Assembly (NCBI GenBank): GCA_910579225.1
Contig: CAJTTI010000058.1
Span: 1 to 5,409 of the forward strand
Origin: an uncultured Lachnospiraceae bacterium
Lineage (GTDB): Bacteria > Bacillota > Clostridia > Lachnospirales > Lachnospiraceae
DNA length: 5,409 bases
Direction: 5' to 3'
Shown: positions 1 through 5,409 of the stretch, piece by piece
Position numbering within the stretch: the first letter of the stretch is position 1
Layout: every line of letters begins with the position of its first letter
Translations under genes and position numbers: made by a program
Notes under the pieces: generated by a model
What the model was told of the DNA's origin: nothing
The model's database searches: none
The model's input: only the letters and a program-made list of their open reading frames with translations

Positions 1-1243
1 GAACCATGCTGATGCGCCTGGATCGGCCCGCAGAGAACAGCATCTCCAGGGACTCTATCTTTGGTATGGTTCCAATTTCATCCCCAAAGATCACAACCCG
101 GTTAGGGAGTTTCCCGCCATGCTCATCTGCGATGGACAGCATCTCCCGGTAAATCTGCTGCAGGAACAGACTAACCATAAAATATTTTGTATTGTCCTCC
201 TCCGGCAGTACAATAAAGATTGCCGATTTGGAGTTACAAAAGGTCTCCGTGTCCATGGAACCGTCAAAGCACAGGATCTGCTCCATCTCCGAATCCAGAA
301 AAGCGTTCAGTCTGGACATGGCCGTGGAAAGCACGGAGGCCATGGCCTGATCTGCGGTGTTCAGGGCGGCCCCCGCAAACCATTTCGCTTTATGCTCCGG
401 AGGCAGCTTCTGCATCAACAGCTGGAACTGGTTCTTTCCCTTTACCGGTGAGGGAGCCAGTAAGTCCTGGATGAGCTTGAACACGCTGACGATGTGCCGC
501 TGCTCCCTGGGACAGTATTCCGCAATCAACAGCATCACACTGGTCAGGAGCCCTTCCGCCGCGTCATAGAAAAATGCGTTCTGTCCATAGCTGGAAGAGT
601 CTGCCCCGGAGCTGATGATGGTCTTGGCTGTGATCTTGGCATATTTTTCTGCTCTGGCCTTGTATGCCAGGTTCTCCGGGTCCTCCAACCACAGATCCAT
701 GTATTTGTTCACCATACCCAGAATATTGTCCCCATCGGAACGGGTAGGATTTCGCAGATCCAGGATGGATATCTTGTAGCCGTAGTATTTTTCTGCAATC
801 CCTGCATAGTTTCGGAACAAGTCTCCCTTGGTATCCGTACAGAGAAAACTCATACCGCTGGCGCAGGCATATTCGATACAGGGATAGAGAAAGTTCGCCG
901 TTTTGCCGACACCGGCAGCGCCGATCATCAGAAGATGGATGTCGCCGGAATCAACCAGGGCCGTGACGCCTCCATGGGAAAACTTTCCGCCCACCACGAT
1001 TCCCTGAGTCTCCGGCAGGTTCTTTCCCTGTCTCCACAGCTTCGGTTCGTATGGGATATGGGAATAAGTCTTTTTGACTTCCATATCTGTGGCGAAGCGG
1101 GCGGTCCCATACTGCCCGTCACCCACGGTTTTGGACTTGATCCCGTCCAGGTTGTAATGGCTGGACAGGAAAGTGACCAGCCCCAGCAGGGCGAACATCC
1201 CCAGTCCCGCACATACCAGGATTATGATCTGTGTGGTCTGCAT
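1..1243 (-). CDS. VirD4/TraG-family type IV coupling protein, N-terminal part (cut by window edge)
   Basis: This is the coupling ATPase of conjugation. It sits at the inner face of the membrane, receives the relaxase-DNA complex and feeds it to the type IV secretion channel using ATP. The 414 residues visible start with a hydrophobic helix (about residues 5-27), followed by the family's 'YGTARFAT' segment (45-52). The Walker A motif is GAAGVGKT (108-115, Lys114). A 'TDTKGDLF' segment (136-143) follows it, and the Walker B-like 'VVIFGDEIGT' has Asp388-Glu389. The ATG at 1243 is chosen because GAGAGAGGAG lies 7 nt upstream and the frame is closed by a TAA a few codons further up. The reading frame is open to base 1, so the C-terminal part of the ATPase domain lies outside the window. 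Only one membrane helix is seen, whereas many VirD4 proteins have two. It is probably co-transcribed with the relaxase upstream. The family call is secure; the exact subfamily (it resembles the Clostridia CD1115-like group) is inferred. Confidence 0.93.
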   Translation of the reverse strand, partial: MQTTQIIILVCAGLGMFALLGLVTFLSSHYNLDGIKSKTVGDGQYGTARFATDMEVKKTYSHIPYEPKLWRQGKNLPETQGIVVGGKFSHGGVTALVDSGDIHLLMIGAAGVGKTANFLYPCIEYACASGMSFLCTDTKGDLFRNYAGIAEKYYGYKISILDLRNPTRSDGDNILGMVNKYMDLWLEDPENLAYKARAEKYAKITAKTIISSGADSSSYGQNAFFYDAAEGLLTSVMLLIAEYCPREQRHIVSVFKLIQDLLAPSPVKGKNQFQLLMQKLPPEHKAKWFAGAALNTADQAMASVLSTAMSRLNAFLDSEMEQILCFDGSMDTETFCNSKSAIFIVLPEEDNTKYFMVSLFLQQIYREMLSIADEHGGKLPNRVVIFGDEIGTIPKIESLEMLFSAGRSRRISMV

Positions 1244-1250
1244 TTTCACA

Positions 1251-1260
1251 CTCCTCTCTC
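1251..1260 (-). promoter_or_regulatory. Ribosome binding site of the VirD4-like gene
   Basis: On the minus strand this reads GAGAGAGGAG, ending 7 nt before the ATG at 1243. It is a good Shine-Dalgarno match and fixes the start of the coupling protein. Confidence 0.75.
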
Positions 1261-1282
1261 TTAATCTGTCAACAAGCACGAT

Positions 1283-1375
1283 TTATCTTCTGGCATAGTT
1301 CTGCGCCGCATAGCTTCTCACAGCATTGATCTGGCATAACAATTTATACTGCACATCGAATTCATTTACCGTCAT
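1283..1375 (-). CDS. Possible 30-residue small ORF or gene remnant before virD4
   Basis: An ATG at 1375 opens 30 codons starting 'MTVNEFDVQYKLLCQ' and ending 'NYARR' before a TAA, 39 nt upstream of the coupling protein start. No Shine-Dalgarno sequence precedes the ATG. The frame stays open upstream for a further 18 codons without an ATG, up to a TGA, so this could equally be the 3' end of a decayed gene. The peptide is not recognised. Its beginning faintly recalls the start of small SHOCT-like helical proteins found on Firmicute mobile elements, but it is shorter, and I do not claim that relationship. Its position between the Toprim gene and virD4 is where such elements often carry a small accessory gene. 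Confidence 0.2.
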   Translation of the reverse strand: MTVNEFDVQYKLLCQINAVRSYAAQNYARR

Positions 1376-1488
1376 GCGTGAGAACAACGGTGCTGTTGTG
1401 ACAGTGACTTCCAGGCCGCCATCATCTTGTCATTTACAGCTTTGGTGATCCTGACGGTCTTGAAATAAAAACATAACTCAGGCAGGCA

Positions 1489-2418
1489 TCAGGCCATCTG
1501 CAACATCCGTTCTTCCGTCATCTCCGGAGGTGGCTTTTCCTCTGCCGGTACCGCCTCCATTCCGTGCATGGCCTTGATGTCCTCATTCCAGTCCTTCCAT
1601 GTGGACAGTTCCATCCTCACATCCGGATACCCTGCCTCTGTCAGACCTTCCTGTATCCGTTCCGCCGCCTTCAGCCCTGCCAGGTCATGGTCTAAACACA
1701 GATGGATCTTTTTCAGCTCCGTATGATCCTGCAGCAGCTGGAACAATGCCTGGGAGCCAACTCCGCACAGCGCCACATAGCTGTGTTCCCTCCATCCGTT
1801 CTTGTGCAGCGAGATATAGGAAAGCATATCTATGGGCGCTTCGAACACAAAGACCTCACTGCTCTTCCCGTTCCAGTGGAAGCTGTACCGGGGATCGCTG
1901 CTCTCCAGATTTCCCCGGTAGCTCTTCCCTATGGTGTAGATCCCCTTCTTGTGGGCATGTCTGGCCTTCCCTTCCGGATTGTATCCCACAAAAATGGCAT
2001 TGTGGAACTGTCTGGTCTTATCCTTCGACAGTTCCAGACTTTCATAGATCAGGTTCTCTTTTGCAAAAGCAGATACCACTTCATAGTCAAGCAGGCGGGA
2101 CCTTAACAGATACGCGAACACCCGCCGCATATCCCTATTGGCGGCTGGCAGGGCAAACGGCTTTCTCGGCACTTCCTCCTGTTTCCGGCTCTGGCGGTAG
2201 GTCTGTCCCTGTTCCCCGCCCAGGAGCATGCTCACCGCATCTGGAAACGTTTTTCCATAATAATAGATCACGAAATCAATGGCCGCCCCGCCTTTGCCGG
2301 CGGATCCGTGGTCGTACCATCGGTTCCCCCGGATGGTGATGCTGTGGTCACTGGACATCCTCCACTCCGGCCCGGAGCGCAGGGGCCCGTTCCTTCTGTT
2401 CCTCCGTAAAATAGACAT
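1489..2418 (-). CDS. DUF3991/Toprim-domain primase-like protein with damaged N-terminus
   Basis: This is a primase-like accessory protein common on clostridial conjugative elements. Its exact role is not established, and DNA priming or processing after transfer is inferred from the Toprim fold. Read from the ATG at 2418 it has 309 residues. Residues about 13-70 match the DUF3991 region, with 'LRSGPEW', 'DHSITIRGNRWYDH' and 'AIDFVIYYYGKTFPDAV'. The Toprim domain follows, with catalytic-type Glu193 in 'VFVFEAPID' and the DxD pair Asp243/Asp245 in 'CLDHDLAG'. 'KDWNED' follows near 275-280. The first dozen residues ('MSILRRNRRNGP') are not family-like: they are the usual family N-terminus read in the wrong frame. 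The true family start at 2425 leads to an early stop. So this is either a pseudogene or a shortened protein made from the second ATG, which sits 14 nt from the Shine-Dalgarno site instead of 7. The open frame continues upstream to an ATG at 2529, but that start lies inside the relaxase gene and is unlikely. The catalytic body looks intact. Confidence 0.75.
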   Translation of the reverse strand: MSILRRNRRNGPLRSGPEWRMSSDHSITIRGNRWYDHGSAGKGGAAIDFVIYYYGKTFPDAVSMLLGGEQGQTYRQSRKQEEVPRKPFALPAANRDMRRVFAYLLRSRLLDYEVVSAFAKENLIYESLELSKDKTRQFHNAIFVGYNPEGKARHAHKKGIYTIGKSYRGNLESSDPRYSFHWNGKSSEVFVFEAPIDMLSYISLHKNGWREHSYVALCGVGSQALFQLLQDHTELKKIHLCLDHDLAGLKAAERIQEGLTEAGYPDVRMELSTWKDWNEDIKAMHGMEAVPAEEKPPPEMTEERMLQMA

Positions 2419-2425
2419 ATCCCAT
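2348..2425 (-). pseudogene. Original 5' end of the DUF3991/Toprim gene, now a 25-codon stub
   Basis: The ATG at 2425 has the ideal ribosome site AAGGAGGAGG 7 nt upstream and encodes 'MGYVYFTEEQKERA', the N-terminus I recognise as usual for DUF3991 proteins of clostridial elements. After Ala14 (codon 2386-2384) the frame runs into 'PALRAGVEDVQ' and stops at TGA 2350-2348. The family body resumes in another frame at Leu (2382-2380), with 'LRSGPEW'. In relatives I remember roughly 15-17 residues between 'ERA' and the 'RSG' segment. Their absence plus the frame change implies a deletion of length 3n+2, about 45-50 bp, with its junction near 2383. The deletion size is inferred from memory of the family. 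Confidence 0.7.
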
Positions 2426-2432
2426 GGTTTCG

Positions 2433-2442
2433 CCTCCTCCTT
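2433..2442 (-). promoter_or_regulatory. Ribosome binding site of the Toprim gene, overlapping the relaxase stop codon
   Basis: The minus strand reads AAGGAGGAGG here. Its first two bases are the last two of the relaxase TAA stop (2443-2441). The spacing is 7 nt to the ATG at 2425 and 14 nt to the ATG at 2418. The arrangement favours re-initiation by ribosomes finishing the relaxase, and it marks 2425 as the ancestral start. Confidence 0.8.
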
Positions 2443-5389
2443 ACATACTCTGCTGCGGCTCATGATCATCCTTCCTGTGTCCCTGCGCCATCCGCTTCTC
2501 CTGCAGCTTCCGTCTCCTCCTGCGGTCAATGTGTCTCATACCGGAGCCTCCTGATGCTTTCCGGTGATCCTCCTGAAAGATCCTTGACAGATGGTGCATC
2601 AGTCTGGTGGCTGCCAGGATCAGATCCGGATCCCGGAAGGAATCCAGGTTCTCCAGTAAAAATTGGGCGTAGACATTTCCCTGGGCGGCGGATGCTTCCA
2701 GCAGGGGGACTGCCTTTTCCTTATCACGGGGCATCCCCGGCTGGCCGTACAGAAACAGTTTTCCAAGAGAATACTGAGCGTACTGGTTTCCCTGATCTGC
2801 CGATAACTCCAGCCACCTTACGCCCTCCTCCAGATCCTGCGGCACATCTTCTCCCAAAAGATACAGACTTCCCAGACGGTACTGGGCGTACTCGTTTCCC
2901 TGGAGCGCCGCCTTCTGCAGCCATGCAACTGCTTTCGCCATGTCTCTGGGTATCTCTTCCCCCTTCAGATACAGACATCCCAGTGTGTACTGGGCAAAGG
3001 GCAGCTCCTGTTCCGCCGCTTCGGTTAGCCACCAGACAGCCGCCACCATATCTTTTGGGATCTCCTCCCCTTCCAGATACAGCCTGCCAAGGTGATATGC
3101 CGCGAATCCGTTTCCCTGCTCCGCCGCTTTCTGAAACAGCTTCCCTGCTTTTTCTACATCCTTTTCTCCCAGGCGGCCTTCCAGATAAAGCTTAGCCAGT
3201 ACATACTGGGCGGAAGTATTTCCCGCATTTGCGGCCTTTTCCAGCCACGCTGCGGCCTGTTGCACATCTCCTGTCCCCGTATCCAGCCAGAACTTTCCCA
3301 GTGCATACTGGGCATTCACATTTCCCAGTTTTGCGGCCTGTTGCCAGTAGCGAACGGCCTCTTCCTCGTCTCTTTCTGTCCCGATGCCCTGATACAGCAT
3401 CTGACCCAGGCGATACTGGAGTTTGTCGTCATGGCTCTGTTCCTCCAGAACCTGGAAACCGGAAAAGGCATCCTGAAAATATTCCTCCGCCTGCCCTGCC
3501 GACTTCTTTGTCCCTGTTCCGTCCCGGAACATTTTCGCCAGCTCATAGCTTGCATAGGGATTTCCCTGTATGGCAGACGCATGATACAGGGAAAATGCAC
3601 GCTTCAGATCTCTTTCCTCGCCCTGTCCTTTTGCGTACAGACCGGCAAGCGTGTACTGGGCATACTTATGGCTTTTCTCGGCTGCCCGCTCCAGCCAGAG
3701 AGCAGCAGTCTCATAATCCTGATCTGTGCCAAGGCCGGCAAGATACATTTTCCCGATCCGGTACTGCAGATACGTCTTTTTTCTCTCTGGCAATTCTTTT
3801 TCAGCAGAGAGAAAAGCATTCAACGCTTTCCGGTACCATTCCCTCGCTGCATCCAGGTCTGCCTCCACTCCGAGACCGTCCGCCCACATCCGTCCCAGGT
3901 CATACATGGCAAGCGCATTTCCCTGCTCTGCTTCCTGGCAGAACAGACGCATGGCTTCCTGAAAATCCTGGGGGACTTTTTTACTTCCGTACAGATAACT
4001 ACGGGCCAGTTTGTATTGCCGGCTCCATTCGACTTTTGCAGACGTTTTCTCTTTACCCTCAAAAGGGCCAGGGACATCCAGTTCCGGTTCTGACAGGAGC
4101 TCCTCAGCTTCCAACATGCTTTCTGCATCTGCCGGAACTGGTTCGGTTTCTGTTTCCAGTTCTATTTCTGTTTCTTCTATTTCTTCTGATCCATCCAGAA
4201 TTCTTTCTTCCAGTTCATCCAGGCGGGCTTCTGTCTGGATCTTCTCCTGCCCTGATGTTTCTGACAAAAAATGGTGACCGCCCAGCTTTAATGCCTCAGC
4301 GATCACCATGTTCTTGATACTTTTTAATTGTTTCTGACTGGACAGGGGCGGCAGCGGCGGAGCCTTTGAGGAATAGGTCAGCCGGATCTGATCCTGCCAT
4401 TCGCCCCATGCCCGATAGGCTTCCGACACAGCCGGGTCCTTTGCAAGCTCATCCACGATCTGATCTACCAGCCGTTTTACATCCGCTTTCAGATAGCCAT
4501 ATACCTTTTTCCCTCCGGTATTTTTGAGACGTCTGGAAAGCTGCTGCAATTTCTCCCCAATGATTGGATTTTCACATACGCCCTGCAGCATGCTGTCCGT
4601 GAGCAGGCACATCCGCTCCGCTGCTTTTTCTTTCAAACTGCTCCGTGCCAGATTTTGTCCTTCGTAGATCTGGGCAAAGTCCTGACGGAAGATATCGTGG
4701 GCCAGTTCCGAGCGCATGGCTTCGATGCCTGCTTTCGTCAGGAATCCATCATTGTCCTTCGCGGAATAGACCATCAGATGTACATGGGGATGATGCCCCT
4801 CATTATGGAAGGCCGCATACCATCTCAGATCCGCACTGTCGATCTTCATGTGCCTGGAGAGCATGGCACGTTTGGAGCGCAGGAGCGCCATCCACTCTCT
4901 TGCGGAGTCATATCCAAGCCTTGCCGCATCCTCCCGGCGCAGGCTGATCACATGGGTCCAGACAGGTCCTTTGTGGCCGCATACTTCTTTCTGCACATCT
5001 GCCAGGATCACCGGCCTCCCCGCATCCGTAAACAAGCCATGCTCACCGATCCGTTCCACACGAGGACGGTTGGCCAGGTAGTCCACATAATTTTCTTTCA
5101 TGGCGGTCATGTCCAGGTTCCGTTCCAACGCCTGAGTGATGAATTCGGAGGCGTTGCCGATGGTAGGGCGCTGTCGGTAGTCCTCATACTCCAGCATATC
5201 TCTGGACTCCGGCATGTCTTTCAGGAGCTGCCGGATCAGATCTTTCTGGGCGGATGTCGCCGGAAGATTCTTTTTGCTTTCATCCGCTTTTTCCACGCCT
5301 TCACGGGTACTGATGTAGCGCACATAGTTCTGCAGATGCTCTGACGGAGCATCGCGGATGTAGCGGCTGGTGAAGATTAGTTTTGCCAT
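2441..5389 (-). CDS. MobP3-like relaxase with acidic linker and C-terminal Sel1 repeats
   Basis: This is the relaxase of a conjugative or mobilisable element. It is expected to nick oriT, stay covalently bound to the 5' end, and be carried into the recipient. The relaxase domain covers about residues 1-260. It has candidate nicking tyrosines in 'NYVRYISTREGVE' (Tyr22, Tyr25), the segment 'GPVWTHVISLR' (141-151), and the metal-binding HUH motif 'HPHVH' (His200, His202, His204) within 'NEGHHPHVHLMVYS'. A helical region follows to about 370, then a Glu-rich linker (391-446). About twelve Sel1/TPR-like repeats occupy 457-906, plus a partial one, and a basic tail (953-972) ends the protein. The ATG at 5389 is preceded at 7 nt by GGGAGGAA. 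At 982 residues it is much longer than a bare relaxase because of the repeats. The relaxase assignment is firm, and the MobP3/MobL subfamily is from memory of the N-terminal pattern. The function of the repeats is unknown; they may bind another relaxosome or secretion protein. The next gene begins 15 nt after the stop codon. Confidence 0.92.
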   Translation of the reverse strand: MAKLIFTSRYIRDAPSEHLQNYVRYISTREGVEKADESKKNLPATSAQKDLIRQLLKDMPESRDMLEYEDYRQRPTIGNASEFITQALERNLDMTAMKENYVDYLANRPRVERIGEHGLFTDAGRPVILADVQKEVCGHKGPVWTHVISLRREDAARLGYDSAREWMALLRSKRAMLSRHMKIDSADLRWYAAFHNEGHHPHVHLMVYSAKDNDGFLTKAGIEAMRSELAHDIFRQDFAQIYEGQNLARSSLKEKAAERMCLLTDSMLQGVCENPIIGEKLQQLSRRLKNTGGKKVYGYLKADVKRLVDQIVDELAKDPAVSEAYRAWGEWQDQIRLTYSSKAPPLPPLSSQKQLKSIKNMVIAEALKLGGHHFLSETSGQEKIQTEARLDELEERILDGSEEIEETEIELETETEPVPADAESMLEAEELLSEPELDVPGPFEGKEKTSAKVEWSRQYKLARSYLYGSKKVPQDFQEAMRLFCQEAEQGNALAMYDLGRMWADGLGVEADLDAAREWYRKALNAFLSAEKELPERKKTYLQYRIGKMYLAGLGTDQDYETAALWLERAAEKSHKYAQYTLAGLYAKGQGEERDLKRAFSLYHASAIQGNPYASYELAKMFRDGTGTKKSAGQAEEYFQDAFSGFQVLEEQSHDDKLQYRLGQMLYQGIGTERDEEEAVRYWQQAAKLGNVNAQYALGKFWLDTGTGDVQQAAAWLEKAANAGNTSAQYVLAKLYLEGRLGEKDVEKAGKLFQKAAEQGNGFAAYHLGRLYLEGEEIPKDMVAAVWWLTEAAEQELPFAQYTLGCLYLKGEEIPRDMAKAVAWLQKAALQGNEYAQYRLGSLYLLGEDVPQDLEEGVRWLELSADQGNQYAQYSLGKLFLYGQPGMPRDKEKAVPLLEASAAQGNVYAQFLLENLDSFRDPDLILAATRLMHHLSRIFQEDHRKASGGSGMRHIDRRRRRKLQEKRMAQGHRKDDHEPQQSM
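2672..4021 (-). repeat. Tandem Sel1-type repeat array encoded in the relaxase gene (12 units)
   Basis: Units of about 36 residues (about 108 bp) recur with the consensus 'YAQYxLGxLYxxGxxxxxDxxxAxxWLxxAAxQGN'. By my boundaries the units start at residues 457, 493, 540, 576, 612, 656, 692, 726, 762, 798, 834 and 870, with a partial thirteenth at 907. Most are 36 residues; units 2 and 5 are 47 and 44. Units 8-12 are the most alike, sharing 'LYLEGE' variants followed by 'IPKD/IPRD/VPQD'. Each unit should form a helix-turn-helix pair, together making a superhelical protein-binding surface. At DNA level the units have diverged, with only short identical stretches such as the complement of 'tactgggc', so the array is not freshly expanded. 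Confidence 0.88.
4052..4219 (-). other. Acidic low-complexity linker of the relaxase
   Basis: Residues 391-446 join the relaxase part to the Sel1 part and are dominated by Glu and Asp, for example 'GSEEIEETEIELETETEP' (400-417). The DNA shows a matching run of ttct/tctg-type triplets on the plus strand. It is probably a flexible, disordered spacer. Such short repetitive tracts can vary in length between copies of an element. Confidence 0.7.
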
Positions 5390-5396
5390 AGAGTAT

Positions 5397-5404
5397 TTCC
5401 TCCC
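5397..5404 (-). promoter_or_regulatory. Ribosome binding site of the relaxase gene
   Basis: The minus strand reads GGGAGGAA, ending 7 nt before the ATG at 5389. An out-of-frame ATG lies just upstream (5407-5405) and meets a TAA shortly after the relaxase start. The few bases available do not show whether an upstream gene overlaps here. Confidence 0.75.
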
Positions 5405-5409
5405 ATAAT

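Larger units (their letters stand above)
1244..1488. other. 245-bp spacer with broken short reading frames and no confident gene
   Basis: This is the only sizeable non-coding stretch in an otherwise tightly packed minus-strand unit. On the minus strand one frame reads 'FKTVRITKAVNDK' (roughly 1464-1426) and continues to a TGA near 1373. A different frame, open from about 1425 to 1283, reads 'DDGGLEVTVTTAPLFSRM' and onward. The pattern could be a small gene broken by a frameshift, or just chance open frames. I see no strong intrinsic terminator (no GC-rich stem followed by a T run) and no convincing promoter. I found no RNA gene in it by eye. Confidence 0.5.

Noticed and set aside
494..1264. 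Plus-strand open frame of 256 codons
   Set aside because: It is the complement of the well-supported coupling protein gene, and its translation resembles no family.
1244..1272. TTGACA on the minus strand (1272-1267) as a promoter -35 box before virD4
   Set aside because: At 17-nt spacing the -10 position would be GTGAAA, directly abutting the ATG. That is no match and would leave the transcript without a leader.
1384..1399. Small inverted repeat acaac/gttgt as a terminator
   Set aside because: The stem is only 5 bp with a 6-nt loop and no T run follows, so this is expected by chance.
2419..2529. Extension of the Toprim reading frame up to an ATG at 2529
   Set aside because: The extension is encoded within the 3' end of the relaxase gene, has no ribosome site, and gives a non-family, Arg-rich sequence. 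The family N-terminus lies in another frame at 2425.
2672..4021. The periodic ~108-bp signal as a CRISPR-like or other DNA repeat array
   Set aside because: The periodicity follows the 36-residue Sel1 unit in frame, and the DNA units are diverged with no constant repeat plus unique spacer pattern.
4130..4215. Plus-strand ttct/tctg-rich tract as a microsatellite or regulatory repeat
   Set aside because: It is explained by Glu/Thr codons of the acidic linker in the relaxase.
3092..4317. Long plus-strand open frames of 333 and 362 codons opposite the relaxase
   Set aside because: They lie antisense to the Sel1 repeats. Their Pro/Ser/Arg- or Cys/Phe-rich, quasi-periodic composition mirrors the repeat array, and they have no start signals.

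Overview
The window is a fragment of the DNA-processing and mobilisation module of an integrative conjugative or mobilisable element. All genes lie on the minus strand, so transcription runs from the right end to the left. Moderately high GC, strong AGGAGG-type Shine-Dalgarno sites about 7 nt before each start, and the gene families present all point to a gut Firmicute of the Clostridia class (Lachnospiraceae/Oscillospiraceae type). Host assignment is inference from family knowledge, not from a marker gene.

Layout in transcription order: (1) 5389-2441 encodes a 982-residue MobP3-like (MobL/MobP) relaxase with an HUH metal site, an acidic linker, and a C-terminal half of about twelve Sel1/TPR-like repeats. 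(2) Its stop codon TAA runs directly into the Shine-Dalgarno site of a DUF3991/Toprim protein gene (2425 to 1489), so the two are probably translationally coupled. That second gene is damaged. Its canonical start at 2425 encodes the expected family N-terminus but runs into a stop after 25 codons. The rest of the conserved protein is in another frame, which implies an internal deletion of roughly 45-50 bp. A second ATG at 2418, 7 nt further on, opens the frame of the conserved body. (3) 1488-1244 is a 245-bp spacer with short broken reading frames and no confident gene. (4) 1243 to the left edge encodes the N-terminal 414 residues of a VirD4/TraG-type coupling ATPase, cut by the window boundary.

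How they fit together: the relaxase would nick and lead the transferred strand, the VirD4 ATPase would bring the relaxosome to the type IV secretion channel, and the DUF3991/Toprim protein is a primase-like accessory of unknown exact role. No integrase, oriT, secretion-channel gene, cargo gene, CRISPR array, tRNA or rRNA is visible. The points most worth a second look are the long repeat tail on the relaxase with its apparent three-repeat block duplication, and the N-terminal lesion with possible alternative-start rescue of the Toprim gene.
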